64,000 nucleotides of DNA, from the NCBI RefSeq assembly GCF_030297155.1, contig NZ_AP028068.1, positions 434,001 to 498,000 of the forward strand. The letters run 5' to 3'. The position numbers and the translations under genes were made by a program. The DNA comes from Vibrio sp. FE10 (GTDB lineage Bacteria > Pseudomonadota > Gammaproteobacteria > Enterobacterales > Vibrionaceae). Of the stretch, positions 33,302-42,984 are shown piece after piece. Positions within the stretch are counted from its first letter, which is position 1, and the number at the start of each line of letters is the position of its first letter. The notes under the pieces are model-generated. The model searched no databases and was not told the DNA's origin. It saw nothing but the letters and a program-made list of their open reading frames with translations.

Positions 33302-34240
33302 CTACTTTTGCTGTTGATGAATAGCGTTATTTGGTTGATATGGATGATGTTGGTGCCAGTGGTTGGCGATATCGATTCGACGACATAACCACACGCTGTC
33401 GTGCTGTTTTACGTAGTCTAAGAAACGTCTTAATGCAGCAATACGACCGGGGCGACCAATCAGACGACAATGCAGCCCAACCGACATCATTTTCGGTGCG
33501 GTTTCACCTTCCATATAAAGGGTGTCAAACGTGTCTTTTAGGTATTGGAAAAACTGCTCACCCGAGTTGAAGCCTTGCGCGGTTGAAAAGCGCATGTCGT
33601 TCACATCGAGTGTGTATGGGATCACCAATTGCGGATGACCAGTCTCGGTGTGCCAATAAGGCAGGTCATCGTCATAAGCATCAGAGTCGTAAAGAAAACC
33701 GCCCTCTTCTGCAACCAAGCGACGCGTATTTGGACCCGTTCTACCTGTGTACCAACCTTGTGGACGTTGACCCGTCACTTGTTGGATGATCTCAATCGCT
33801 TTGGTCATGTGGTCACGCTCTTCAGACTCATCAATGTATTGATAGTCTATCCAACGATAACCGTGGCTACAGATTTCATGCCCCGCTTCGACCATAGCTT
33901 TGGCAACGTCTGGATGACGCTCAATCGCCATTGCAACAGCAAATACGGTCAGTGGGATTTCATATTCATCGAACAAGCGAAGAACACGCCACACACCTAC
34001 ACGGCTACCATATTCATAGATGGATTCCATGCTGATGTGACGTTCGCCTTTGATCGGTTGTGCTGACGGGATCTCTGAGAGAAAGGCTTCAGACTCGTCG
34101 TCTCCATGTAACAAACAACGCTCACCGCCCTCTTCATAGTTCAATACAAAAGAAACCGCGACGCGCGCATTACCTGGCCATTGAGGGTTTGGAGGGTTAG
34201 CTCCGTAACCGATCAAATTTCTTGAATAATCCTTATTCAT
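33302..34240 (-). CDS. puuE: Allantoinase PuuE (polysaccharide deacetylase fold)
   Basis: 312 residues. The NodB-type fold is clear: VAVSFVLNYEEGGE, YGSRVGVWRVLRLFDEYEIPLTVFAVAMAIE, then GHEICSHGYRWIDYQ. In PuuE the metal site is altered from true deacetylases, which fits the hydrolysis of allantoin to allantoate without a metal. First gene of the minus-strand operon; two GTATAC-type palindromes lie upstream of it and of the divergent uraH. Confidence 0.95.
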   Translation of the reverse strand: MNKDYSRNLIGYGANPPNPQWPGNARVAVSFVLNYEEGGERCLLHGDDESEAFLSEIPSAQPIKGERHISMESIYEYGSRVGVWRVLRLFDEYEIPLTVFAVAMAIERHPDVAKAMVEAGHEICSHGYRWIDYQYIDESEERDHMTKAIEIIQQVTGQRPQGWYTGRTGPNTRRLVAEEGGFLYDSDAYDDDLPYWHTETGHPQLVIPYTLDVNDMRFSTAQGFNSGEQFFQYLKDTFDTLYMEGETAPKMMSVGLHCRLIGRPGRIAALRRFLDYVKQHDSVWLCRRIDIANHWHQHHPYQPNNAIHQQQK

Positions 34241-34337
34241 CCAAGTACTCCTAACATAAGTGGTTGGCTTAGCCGCTCTTTAACTGAGTCACCAAATGGA
34301 TCCTCGATAAACAAAGCAACCTTACCCCTGTACATTT

Positions 34338-34349
34338 ATTGTATACAAT
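34338..34349. promoter_or_regulatory. Perfect ATTGTATACAAT operator before puuE
   Basis: Identical to the 12 bases before xdhA and gcl; 98 bases upstream of the puuE start codon. Confidence 0.7.
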
Positions 34350-34519
34350 TATTTATCTCAATGTAAAGATTTTGTTATTCAAGTTAAATTTACGCACCAT
34401 ACTCATTTAAAAACAATTAGTTAATGAAACACAAGCTCACCAAAAAACGATAATCAAGATCTATAAAGTCAGAAAAAACGACACAGTGGTTAACATTTTC
34501 ACAACAATTTGCTTTACTA

Positions 34520-34531
34520 ATTGTGTACAGT
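34520..34531. promoter_or_regulatory. Variant operator ATTGTGTACAGT before uraH
   Basis: Ten of twelve bases match ATTGTATACAAT; 108 bases before the uraH start. The rest of the 34241-34638 gap is AT-rich with no gene. Confidence 0.5.
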
Positions 34532-34638
34532 TCGTACATAGTTAGTGATAACAAAGTGACCAGTTGCATTCTTTGCAAGGTCGAAGCAGACAGATAAACC
34601 ACGGAACAGAGGAGCGCCAAAAGCGCTATTAAAGGACT

Positions 34639-34992
34639 ATGGGAAGACTAACAACACACGTATTAGACACGACTCACGGCTTACCGGGTGCAGAGATCAA
34701 GGTAGAGCTTTATAAGGTCAATGAAGGCTCAACAGAAAAGCTGGCGACGGTAATCACGAACTCCGATGGCCGAACCGATGCGCCGATTCTGGCAGGGAAT
34801 GAGTTCCGACCGGGGAAATATCAATTGGTGTTCTACGTTGCGGATTACTACAAAAGCAAAGGTGTGGAATTGGATGGTGTGCCTTTCTTAGACGATGTGG
34901 TTATTCGTTTCGGCTTAGATGATCCAGAAGCGCATTATCACGTTCCTCTTCTCGTCTCGCCTTACAGTTTCTCAACCTATCGGGGCAGTTAG
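34639..34992 (+). CDS. uraH: 5-hydroxyisourate hydrolase
   Basis: 117 residues, transthyretin-related fold. Residues 1-20 (GRLTTHVLDTTHGLPG) contain the conserved His, the middle has FYVADYYKSKG, and the protein ends with the family signature YRGS at the C terminus. It opens the ring of 5-hydroxyisourate made by PuuD; UraD acts next. No signal peptide, so it is cytoplasmic. Divergent from the puuE operon. Confidence 0.97.
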   Translation: MGRLTTHVLDTTHGLPGAEIKVELYKVNEGSTEKLATVITNSDGRTDAPILAGNEFRPGKYQLVFYVADYYKSKGVELDGVPFLDDVVIRFGLDDPEAHYHVPLLVSPYSFSTYRGS

Positions 34993-35238
34993 TCCCGTGT
35001 CCTAGAACTTCGAACTAGGCTCAACCATCGAATAATAAACAGATTCGTGCGTGCATCTAAAATGATGCGCGCTCATTAAGCACGCTCATATAAAAATATT
35101 AACAACGTTAATAGTTAGAGAGTTGATAACTAAACAACAGATAACTAAAGAAATAGCGGCTAGGAAAAACCTTAAAACTTAATATTGAAATCTCGCTGTA
35201 TTCAATAAATGGATCACAACATAAAAGGACTTGCTGAC

Positions 35239-36582
35239 ATGAGTGAGAGTAAAACAGAAATACTCAACCAAGATGCGAATAACGGATTTTTAGAGAAACT
35301 CTTTAAAATTAAGGCCCACGGAAGCAGCATAAAAAATGAGTTAGTCGGTGGTGTCACCACCTTCGCTACCATGGCTTACATTATCTTCGTTAACCCACAA
35401 ATAATGGCTGCTTCTGGCATGGATGCAGGCGCGGTATTCGTCGCAACCTGTATTGGTGCTGCGATCGGTTGTTTGTTAATGGGACTATTTGCGAACTGGC
35501 CTGTCGGCCTTGCACCGGGCATGGGCTTGAACGCCTTCTTCTCGTTCACGGTAGTAAGCGAGATGGGTTACAGCTGGGAAGTCGCACTGGGTGCGGTGTT
35601 TATCTCAGGTATCTTGTTCGTCGGGATGAGCTTCTACAAAGTCCGCCAATGGATCATTGAAAGTATCCCAGTGAGTCTACGTTACTCCATGACAGCGGGT
35701 GTTGGTTTGTTCTTAGGTCTAATTGGCCTTAAAACAGCAGGCATCGTCGTCGAAAACCCAGCAACACTGGTATCACTAGGTGACTTCACTAAACCTGAAG
35801 CGCTACTGGCCGCTATCGCTTTCCTTATCATTGCTGTTCTGAGTGAGCGTAAAGTCTTTGGTGCGGTGTTGATCGGCATTTTGAGTGTGACTCTGGTCGG
35901 TATGATGCTTGGTTTAGTGCATTACAACGGCTTCTTCGCGGCTCCACCAAGCTTAGCGCCTACGTTCCTAAAAATGGACATTATGGGCGCGCTTGATGTT
36001 TCAATGATCAGCGTTATCTTGGCTTTCCTTTTTGTAAACATGTTCGATACCGCGGGTACTTTGATGGGCGTGGCTGAGCGTGCAAACCTAACCAACCCAG
36101 AAACGGGCAAGATCGAAGGCCTGAGCAAAGCGCTTAAAGCCGACAGTATCTCAAGTGTGGCAGGTGCGTGTGTGGGTTGTCCGCCAGTAACCAGTTATGT
36201 AGAAAGTGCAGCGGGTGTTGCAGCCGGCGCACGAACTGGCCTATCGGCAATTGTGGTTGGTGTGTTGTTCTTAGCGGCGATTTTCCTATCTCCACTTGCA
36301 GGCATGATCCCCGCTTACGCTACTTCTGGCGCGTTGATTTATGTCGCTTTCGTAATGATGAGCAGCATGCAACACGTGGACTGGAAAGACTTCACCAACG
36401 GCGCACCCGCAGCTATTACGGCGTTAATGATGCCCCTGACATTCTCTATCGCGAATGGTATCGCACTGGGTTTCATTACCTACACCGTGTTGAAACTGGC
36501 GACAGGTAAAACAAAAGACGTCTCTATTTCGATGTACTTCTTAGCCGCGATTTTTGTCGCGAAGCTCGTGTTCATCGGTTAA
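35239..36582 (+). CDS. NCS2 family permease, AzgA-like
   Basis: 447 residues from the ATG at 35239 (AAAGGA site); the ATG at 35209 lacks a site. About 12-14 membrane segments. AzgA-type marks: GVTTFATMAYIIFVNPQIM, MGLFANWPVGLAPGMGLNAFFSFTVV, and VGCPPVTSYVESAAGVAAGARTGLSA. This group takes up adenine, guanine and hypoxanthine with protons. The position in the purine cluster between uraH and a second NCS2 gene supports a purine substrate. A strong hairpin (36624-36653) separates it from the next gene. Confidence 0.93.
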   Translation: MSESKTEILNQDANNGFLEKLFKIKAHGSSIKNELVGGVTTFATMAYIIFVNPQIMAASGMDAGAVFVATCIGAAIGCLLMGLFANWPVGLAPGMGLNAFFSFTVVSEMGYSWEVALGAVFISGILFVGMSFYKVRQWIIESIPVSLRYSMTAGVGLFLGLIGLKTAGIVVENPATLVSLGDFTKPEALLAAIAFLIIAVLSERKVFGAVLIGILSVTLVGMMLGLVHYNGFFAAPPSLAPTFLKMDIMGALDVSMISVILAFLFVNMFDTAGTLMGVAERANLTNPETGKIEGLSKALKADSISSVAGACVGCPPVTSYVESAAGVAAGARTGLSAIVVGVLFLAAIFLSPLAGMIPAYATSGALIYVAFVMMSSMQHVDWKDFTNGAPAAITALMMPLTFSIANGIALGFITYTVLKLATGKTKDVSISMYFLAAIFVAKLVFIG

Positions 36583-36623
36583 CCCTATAGCTCCTGAGCA
36601 GTCATTTCTTGATTGCTCACAAC

Positions 36624-36653
36624 GTTGCTTGGCTCGTTCGCAAGCCAAGCAAC
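36624..36653 (+). terminator. Hairpin between the two NCS2 genes
   Basis: Perfect 11-bp stem GTTGCTTGGCT / AGCCAAGCAAC, 42 bases after the AzgA-like stop. Followed by AACATGATTTTT; could end the transcript or attenuate the downstream permease gene. Confidence 0.55.
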
Positions 36654-36807
36654 AACATGATTTTTAAGAAAGCTAATTGCATTGATGACGAGAGAGCAGA
36701 ATCCCTATCGATTCAGTGCACCTTTTTTATGACCCTACGCAGTTTGTAGAAGTCATTATTTGACCGCCAATCGTCTGTAAACGGAAACGCAGGCAGAGGA
36801 ATATCAA

Positions 36808-38259
36808 ATGAAACTTCTGTACACCCTAAATGAAAGACCGCCTCACGGCTTAACCCTTCTACTCGCATTGCAACACATGCTCGCCTCGATTGGTGGCATC
36901 GTTGCTGTCCCCCTTATTGTTGGAGCCTCAATTGGCCTACCTAACACAGAGATCGTCTCGCTGATCAATGCGGCGCTATTGGCGTCAGGTATTGTGACTG
37001 TCGCTCAATGTCTTGGCTTTGGTCCTATTGGTATTCGACTGCCCGTTGTGATGGGGTCGAGCTTTGCCTTTTTGGGCGTCGCCATTTCAATCGGCAATGA
37101 AGGCGGTGTCGCCGCGATCATGGGCTCAGCGCTGATCGGCTCATTTGTAGTAATTGGTGCCAGCTTCTATATGGACAAGGTTCGGAAGCTGTTCCCAACC
37201 GTGGTAAGTGGTGTAGTGGTTACCCTAATAGGATTAACCATTTTACCGGTTGCCATGAATTGGGTCGGAGACTCCCCTGCCAACACGGAACAATTCGCCA
37301 CACTACCAAAGCTGTTTCTAGCACTGATCTCTTTGGGGATTGTGGTTGGCGTATCGGTTTATTGTAAAGGCGCTGTTGCCGCTTCAGCCATCGTGATTGG
37401 TTTAGCGGGCGGCTACATTGTGGCGCTATCACTCGGCATGGTCGACCTTGAGCAAATCAGCTCTGCAGCTTGGATCGGTGGACCTGAGCCCTTCAAATAT
37501 GGCTTTACCTTTTCTGCGAGTGCCATCATCAGTATGAGCTTGGTGTACATCGTAGTTATCGCTGAAGCAACAGGTGACTTCATGGCACTAGGCAACAACT
37601 GCCAAACCCAAGTCAGCGGTAAAGACTTAAAACGTGGTCTATTGGGCGATGGACTTGGTAGTACCTTATCTTCGATTTTAACGGCAATGCCATTAGCGTC
37701 GTTCAGCCAAAACGTCGGCATTGTAGGTATCACAGGTGTAGCAAGTCGCTATGTAGTAGCTGCAACCGGTGGCTTGTTAATTTTAGGCGGTTTATTCCCG
37801 AAATTAGCCGCTATTGCCGTCACGATTCCGAAACCTGTTCTAGGTGGTGTGGGCTTCGTGATGTTCGGTATGATTGCTTACGCGGGTATCCGCATGTTGA
37901 TCAAAGCCGCAGACACCAAGCGAAATGCCTTGGTAATCTGTGTTGGTTTAGCGTCTGGCTTAGCCGTCACTTTCGAACCAAGATTACTGCAACACTTGCC
38001 GCATGACCTAGCGAACTTTCTTCACTCAGGTATCACTACCGGTACGATCATGACGGTTCTTCTAAACCTTGTGTTGCCGAAATCTTCACGAGCAGAAGAG
38101 CAAGAAGCGTTAGCCGAGAGCCAAGCGCAAGTTGAGCTAGAAATGAAAGAACAGGCTGAAGAAGAACGACACTCAGACGAGCAATTAGAGATTCAACAAG
38201 CAAGCACAGAAGCAGACGTTCAAGCGGCTTCAGAAAACCCTGAGCCCAAAGCGAACTAA
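36808..38259 (+). CDS. NCS2 permease of the uracil-xanthine (NAT) type
   Basis: 483 residues with about 12-14 membrane segments and a long glutamate-rich cytoplasmic tail (residues ~425-483). The NAT signature motif QNVGIVGITGVASR is present near residue 305. The region FAFLGVAISIG and the AEATGDFMALGNNC segment are typical of xanthine and urate proton symporters (XanQ, UacT-like). Substrate likely urate or xanthine, chosen from context beside urate-degradation genes; the sequence does not decide between them. The acidic tail is longer than in most homologs. Confidence 0.92.
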   Translation: MKLLYTLNERPPHGLTLLLALQHMLASIGGIVAVPLIVGASIGLPNTEIVSLINAALLASGIVTVAQCLGFGPIGIRLPVVMGSSFAFLGVAISIGNEGGVAAIMGSALIGSFVVIGASFYMDKVRKLFPTVVSGVVVTLIGLTILPVAMNWVGDSPANTEQFATLPKLFLALISLGIVVGVSVYCKGAVAASAIVIGLAGGYIVALSLGMVDLEQISSAAWIGGPEPFKYGFTFSASAIISMSLVYIVVIAEATGDFMALGNNCQTQVSGKDLKRGLLGDGLGSTLSSILTAMPLASFSQNVGIVGITGVASRYVVAATGGLLILGGLFPKLAAIAVTIPKPVLGGVGFVMFGMIAYAGIRMLIKAADTKRNALVICVGLASGLAVTFEPRLLQHLPHDLANFLHSGITTGTIMTVLLNLVLPKSSRAEEQEALAESQAQVELEMKEQAEEERHSDEQLEIQQASTEADVQAASENPEPKAN

Positions 38260-38294
38260 TTGGTTCACTGACTAACGTAAAACCGATTTTCACT

Positions 38295-38341
38295 GAATCA
38301 GGGAATGATTAGAACATTGAACGTTTTAACGCCCCTGATTC
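38295..38341 (+). terminator. Inverted repeat after the NAT permease gene
   Basis: GAATCAGGG / CCCTGATTC arms 29 bases apart, in the 159-base gap before the 8-oxoguanine deaminase gene. Weak terminator candidate; lacks a T run. Confidence 0.3.
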
Positions 38342-38418
38342 GAATTTGTCTATCAACAACAAATATCAACAAAGACCCTCTTCCCTGAAAAGGCTGAGAT
38401 GGCTAAGGACTACTATGA

Positions 38419-39783
38419 ATGGAAACCATCTGGATTAAGAATCCTCTCGCAATCTACACTGGCTCGCTGGCTGATGCAGAAGGCGGTATTGTCATTAAAG
38501 GTAATAAAATCATTGAGCTGGTTGGCAAACACAAAGAGCCAACTTTACCCGTAGATTACAGCGTCGACGCCTCTCGTCATGTTGTGACCCCGGGGCTTAT
38601 CAATGCGCACCACCACTTCTATCAAACCCTAACGCGTGCCTACCCCGGCGCACTGAATAAAGAGCTCTTCCATTGGCTACAAAGCCTCTACCCTGTTTGG
38701 GCCAACCTCGACTCTGAGATGATGAGCCTTGCTACAGAGTTAGCTCTGGTCGAGTTAATGATGTCGGGCTGTACCACCGCTTCCGATCACCATTACTTGC
38801 TGCCAAACGGACTAGAACACGCCATCGATTTACAAGTCGAGGCCGCAGAAAAACTAGGCGTGAGAGCGATATTTACTCGCGGTTCCATGAGCCTTGGGGA
38901 AGATGAAGGTGGACTACCTCCACGACACACCATTCAAACCGAACAGACCATCATTGATGACAGCCAACGCTTGATTCGTGACTACCACCAGCGTGATGAA
39001 GGGGCGATGATCCAAATCGCACTCGCGCCTTGTTCGCCATTCTCGGTCACTACCGACCTAATGAGGGAAACCGCCAAGATCAGCGAACGTGAAAACGTAA
39101 TGATGCACACGCACTTATGTGAAACGCTCGATGAGGAGGACTTCTGTATCGAGAAGTTTGGCCTGCGCCCTGTTGATTATCTGGAAGATGTGGGCTGGCT
39201 CAACGAACGCACTTGGCTCGCTCATGGTATTCACTTCAACCCAGAAGAGATCAAGCGTTTGGGTAAAGCGGGCATTGGTATCAGCCACTGCCCGACGTCC
39301 AACATGATGCTGGCTTCCGGTATTTGTAAGAACAACGACCTCGAAGCCGCTGGCGTTAAGGTCGGTCTTGGCGTAGATGGTTCCGCCTCCAATGACGGCT
39401 CAAATATGATTGCCGAAGTGCGCATGGCGATGTATCTACAACGTCTGCAATATGGCTCTGCCAATGTTTCACACTTCGACGCACTGCGCTGGGCAACGTC
39501 AGGCTCTGCACGAGCGATGGGCAGAACCGACATTGGAACACTAGAGGTCGGTAAACAAGCCGACATCGCGATGTTCAAGCTCGATGACATTCGTTTCTCT
39601 GGTAGCCACGACCCGCTTGCTGCACTGCTACTTTGTGGTGCTCAACAAGCGGATAAGGTGATGGTAGCCGGAAAATGGCGAGTTAATGATGGTGCCGTCA
39701 TTGGCGTAGACATGGAACAGTTGATGCACCGCCACCATGCTGCCGCCATGAAACTCGGTAAGCTGGCGATGAATAACAACTAA
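38419..39783 (+). CDS. 8-oxoguanine deaminase
   Basis: 454-residue amidohydrolase-superfamily enzyme of the TrzN/AtzA-like group. Zinc motifs: GLINAHHHFYQTL (His pair), TTASDHHYLLP, MHTHLCETLDEEDF (His, Glu), LAHGIHFNPEEI (His) and GLGVDGSASNDG (Asp). It most resembles 8-oxoguanine deaminases, which convert 8-oxoguanine to urate. Urate is the substrate of PuuD encoded upstream, so the cluster would recycle oxidised guanine. Cytosine-type or guanine specificity cannot be excluded from motifs alone. AAGGA site before ATG. Confidence 0.82.
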   Translation: METIWIKNPLAIYTGSLADAEGGIVIKGNKIIELVGKHKEPTLPVDYSVDASRHVVTPGLINAHHHFYQTLTRAYPGALNKELFHWLQSLYPVWANLDSEMMSLATELALVELMMSGCTTASDHHYLLPNGLEHAIDLQVEAAEKLGVRAIFTRGSMSLGEDEGGLPPRHTIQTEQTIIDDSQRLIRDYHQRDEGAMIQIALAPCSPFSVTTDLMRETAKISERENVMMHTHLCETLDEEDFCIEKFGLRPVDYLEDVGWLNERTWLAHGIHFNPEEIKRLGKAGIGISHCPTSNMMLASGICKNNDLEAAGVKVGLGVDGSASNDGSNMIAEVRMAMYLQRLQYGSANVSHFDALRWATSGSARAMGRTDIGTLEVGKQADIAMFKLDDIRFSGSHDPLAALLLCGAQQADKVMVAGKWRVNDGAVIGVDMEQLMHRHHAAAMKLGKLAMNNN

Positions 39784-39791
39784 CTAAGATA

Positions 39792-39840
39792 TTTGCCCGT
39801 CAAACACTGCAAGCCAAAGCGCGTGGCTTTGATGGGCAAA
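39792..39840. terminator. Branched inverted repeat after the deaminase gene
   Basis: Outer arms TTTGCCC / GGGCAAA with an inner AAGCCA / TGGCTT pair, 9 bases after the stop codon. Probable transcription terminator of the plus-strand purine genes. Confidence 0.55.
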
Positions 39841-40161
39841 CATCTCTAAGTATCCGAAACATTCGAAAACACGCGCAAACATGATTGCCTCTCAGTCTAT
39901 GTATCAATCTATTTCCTAAAATAGTTCCAGCCTTAATAAACCAACAACATAATCCGCCAATAATTAAAGATAAACTAATTTAACGCCATCTAATATAAAG
40001 TTACCTAATAAAACATTCGCTAATAAAACCTTCAATTAATATAAATTCGCCCATACATTATTTGGCACAGATCAAATTTAAAACGTTCGTTCTATTTATA
40101 TATTCATCAAATTAATCAACAGATTTAGTAATAATAGAAATAATGACAGTAATTATACTTC
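39841..40161. other. AT-rich gene-free stretch before the IS element
   Basis: About 320 bases with very low GC and no ORF. Together with 41263-41626 it makes an AT-rich flank around the IS630 copy. Confidence 0.6.
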
Positions 40162-41262
40162 TATACCGAATCAACTTGAAGATGCAGGCTTGAGAATCTG
40201 AAAATTATCATTAATTCGAGATGTCAAAGAGCCTGCGATCTCTGGAAGAGTCACTGCAAAAAATTGGTCTATTGCCTCCTTGAAGTCCCGTTTTCTTTTG
40301 AAGTAAACGTTGTTCCTCGACTTCTCATTCATTACTTTCCATAGCCGCTCTATTGGGTTGAGGTTTGGGCTGTAAGGTGGAAGATAATGCAGTTCAATAT
40401 TCAGGACAAACGCCGCATCTTTGACTAAGTCACTGCGGTGATACCCCGCACCATCTAAGATGATATGAAGCTTATGGGTTAACGGATAACTCTCTCTTAA
40501 CTTACAGAAAAAGCGAACAATCGTTTCACTGTTAATGTTCTCATAGTCGTGAACAATGGTTGCACCGATATCCGATAGGTTCAGTGCGCCAATAATGTTC
40601 AATCGGCTACGATTACCCGTTGTTTCAATCACTTTATCCTGACCAGTTCGTATCCAGCCACGAGATATTTTTGTTGATAGTGTTGGGTGAACTGCATCAA
40701 TAAAGACTATCGATTCATCCTCGCCACAGCTTGCCTTTAGCGCTTCATAAGCCTCGATGAAAGCTTGTTGTTTTGCTTCATCAAATTTGTGTGGAACGCC
40801 TTTCGGCTGCTTGTAGCTAAAACCATTGTGGTGAAGCCATTTGTTCATACCAGAAACCGTGTAATCAAGTCCAAATGTCTCTTTAACGTAGGCGACAATT
40901 TGATGCGTGTGAGAATAGGTTTTCTCAGTCAAATGCTCGATTAGGTGCATGGTTTGAGTTGCAGAAAGCTTGCTTTGGCTTCCGCCATTTTCAGGCTTAA
41001 GTTTTTCAGAGAAAACATAATCACTGAGATGACGAGCAACAGTCGATTCGTGAATACGAAGAGCTTGTGAAATCATAGTCTGACTCCAGCCTTCAGAAGC
41101 CAGCAAAACAGCCTTAATACGGTCGCAGACCCGACTATCACGTTCAATGTCGTGCATTTGTTCGAGTTGTAGTTTCTGCTGAGGAGTCAGTGTAATTTTC
41201 ATGGTTCGTAGCATGATCCTGATTTTAAAGAAAATCAAGCACCTTCAATGATCACGGGTATA
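40162..41262 (-). mobile_element. IS630-family insertion sequence
   Basis: About 1.1 kb carrying one transposase gene. The ends are imperfect inverted repeats: TATACCGAATCAACTTGAAG on the left (40162) and, read inward from 41262, TATACCCGTGATCATTGAAG on the right, sharing TATACC, ATCA and TTGAAG followed by TGC. IS630 elements duplicate a TA target on insertion, so the element itself is probably 40164-41260 with TA at each side. The transposase frame is intact, so the copy may be active or recent. Confidence 0.85.
40171..41214 (-). CDS. IS630-family transposase
   Basis: 347 residues from the ATG at 41214 (an ATG at 41202 and a TTG at 41238 are alternatives). The N-terminal helix-turn-helix domain shows ASEGWSQTMISQALRIHESTVARHL. 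The C-terminal DDE catalytic core is intact: Asp in VFIDAVHPTLS, Asp in LHIILDGAGYHRS and Glu in NLNPIERLWKVMNE. Single uninterrupted frame. It cuts and pastes the element at TA sites. Confidence 0.95.
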   Translation of the reverse strand: MLRTMKITLTPQQKLQLEQMHDIERDSRVCDRIKAVLLASEGWSQTMISQALRIHESTVARHLSDYVFSEKLKPENGGSQSKLSATQTMHLIEHLTEKTYSHTHQIVAYVKETFGLDYTVSGMNKWLHHNGFSYKQPKGVPHKFDEAKQQAFIEAYEALKASCGEDESIVFIDAVHPTLSTKISRGWIRTGQDKVIETTGNRSRLNIIGALNLSDIGATIVHDYENINSETIVRFFCKLRESYPLTHKLHIILDGAGYHRSDLVKDAAFVLNIELHYLPPYSPNLNPIERLWKVMNEKSRNNVYFKRKRDFKEAIDQFFAVTLPEIAGSLTSRINDNFQILKPASSS

Positions 41263-41626
41263 TCACTTATCACCTTTATGAATAGAATAAAAACCTCTCG
41301 AGACCTTTTCGTGTCTAGCCTGACAAAAGAAACAAAACTAATGATTCAAATGTCATTAGATTCAATAGATCAACAAACGATCAATATGAATCCAAATATG
41401 TGATCTAAATAGAACTTTTCATTATAAATCTGCTATAGATTGGCCAAATCTTATAAAAACAAAAAACACATTAAAGGAGTCAATTTTAAAAACCATAAGA
41501 TAACTACAAGAATAACAATATAAAACTATTCAATAACCCTTCATAAATATTTAAAAATACCATCTAAATGGTAGGGGGATTATTGTCTTTGCAAAAAGCT
41601 AATAACAAATCTAACAGGGCTAAACA
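41263..41626. other. AT-rich stretch upstream of the toxin-like gene
   Basis: 364 bases of low GC with no ORF. Must hold the promoter of the gene at 41627; no site I could name with confidence. Confidence 0.55.
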
Positions 41627-42865
41627 ATGAAAAAAATAACTAAAACACTCGTATTATCTACGATCTCAATTGGGCTACTTTCCTCTTTCACTTTCACTTC
41701 TCAAGCAGCGCCAGTTCAAACTAACCAAGCATCAGCTGAACAAAACATACCTCAAGTCACCTACGACACGATCATAGGTGAGAATGGTGTCTTCATTGAC
41801 CTAGATACGGACAACTTTATTCTCAAGCAACAAGAGTGGTATCAGATCCAAGCTTATGTAGAAGGAGCCTTGGCTCTGCCCGTGACAGAAGCCAGTATGA
41901 AGTCGACTTTAAGTATTCCTAACGACATTCCTTTCTCTAATTTCCAAGCACTGGTCGAGCAATACTCAAATATTCACGATACTGCCTTTTATTGGAAAAA
42001 AGACCTTTACCCGAGCATTGTTGGCCTTTCATTGAGCTTGGCCAATTACGCACAAATCAAAGACTACATGCTCAACCCTTTGAGTGACGCCTTAAATGAA
42101 ATGTTGGCCAAAGCATTCTCGCCCCTACCGGAAGATATTGAAGCGGTAGAACGCAACAGAAAAATGGCGATTGCTTACCTAAAAAGCCTGCAGAACTTTT
42201 CCATGAGATACCAACAAGAAGTGTCTGACGTTGGCGGCAATCTATTGGAATTCTCAGCCACACTGGACACGCAAAAATTACAGCTAGATGTGTTGGAAGG
42301 TACACATAACGGTTATCTAAGCGATGATGGCAGTGCACTTCAGCAACGAGTGAACGACATTAATGCGCGTATTACTCAACTCAACAAAGATTACACTCAC
42401 TACGTTACGGTCGCCTCTACTGCAGTGACTTATGCATGGTTCCCTCTGGTTGCAGGGCCAATCATGGGCGTCTACGGCGACAAAGCTGAAAAAGCACGTA
42501 AACTTCGTAACGAATTACAAAGCGAAGTAAAAGAGCTTCAAGAGCAGTTAACTTACACGCAAAAGATATATAACTCTTATCATCGATCTTCAGAGAGTAT
42601 CGAGATAATTTCTCAGCAAATTGAAAATGCGATTCCACATATTAATAAGCTGAAACTGAATTGGCAGAAAATGAATGCCGACTTCACTTCGTTACTCGTT
42701 GCACTAGAACAAGCTCAGGATAATGCCGACATCATGAAAGACGATGCCATGCTTGGTGCGATAGGCGCTCTTGCGAATACAACAGTTGCGGAAAGTAACT
42801 GGAGCAATATTAGTGAGAAAGCAAAAGCGTTCGCAAACAATGCATATATTCAAAAAATGGATTAG
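41627..42865 (+). CDS. Exported XaxA/YaxA-like alpha-pore-forming toxin component
   Basis: 412 residues. A Sec signal peptide (MKKITKTLVLSTISIGLLSSFTFTSQAA) is followed by a long helical protein. Segments resembling xenorhabdolysin A (XaxA/YaxA): the early WYQIQAYVEGALALPVTEASMKSTLS block, and a coiled-coil pair (~residues 195-258 and 290-350) separated by a hydrophobic, glycine-containing insertion (YVTVASTAVTYAWFPLVAGP, residues 259-278) followed by MGVYGDKAEKARKLRNEL. In XaxA/YaxA this insertion is the part that enters the membrane. In contrast to classical XaxA, a signal peptide is present. The partner is likely the 798-residue gene 200 bases downstream. Family assignment is from memory, not a search. 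Confidence 0.6.
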   Translation: MKKITKTLVLSTISIGLLSSFTFTSQAAPVQTNQASAEQNIPQVTYDTIIGENGVFIDLDTDNFILKQQEWYQIQAYVEGALALPVTEASMKSTLSIPNDIPFSNFQALVEQYSNIHDTAFYWKKDLYPSIVGLSLSLANYAQIKDYMLNPLSDALNEMLAKAFSPLPEDIEAVERNRKMAIAYLKSLQNFSMRYQQEVSDVGGNLLEFSATLDTQKLQLDVLEGTHNGYLSDDGSALQQRVNDINARITQLNKDYTHYVTVASTAVTYAWFPLVAGPIMGVYGDKAEKARKLRNELQSEVKELQEQLTYTQKIYNSYHRSSESIEIISQQIENAIPHINKLKLNWQKMNADFTSLLVALEQAQDNADIMKDDAMLGAIGALANTTVAESNWSNISEKAKAFANNAYIQKMD

Positions 42866-42984
42866 TCCCTATATCTCTCGAAAAATAGCGCGACAGATAA
42901 ATACGACGCTATATACAGTAACTCTATACGCAGTAAAGAAACTGCTAAAAATATAACAAGATAGCCAAATTACATTCCGAATAA

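Noticed and set aside
38419-39783. Guanine deaminase duplicate
   Set aside because: Lacks the GuaD signature CPTSNLFLGSGLFKL and differs in the His-rich motif (NAHHHFYQTL), closer to 8-oxoguanine deaminase and TrzN-type enzymes.
39792-39840. End of the IS element or a second mobile element
   Set aside because: The inverted repeat is not related to the IS630 ends (TATACC...TTGAAG) and lies right after the deaminase stop, which fits a terminator.
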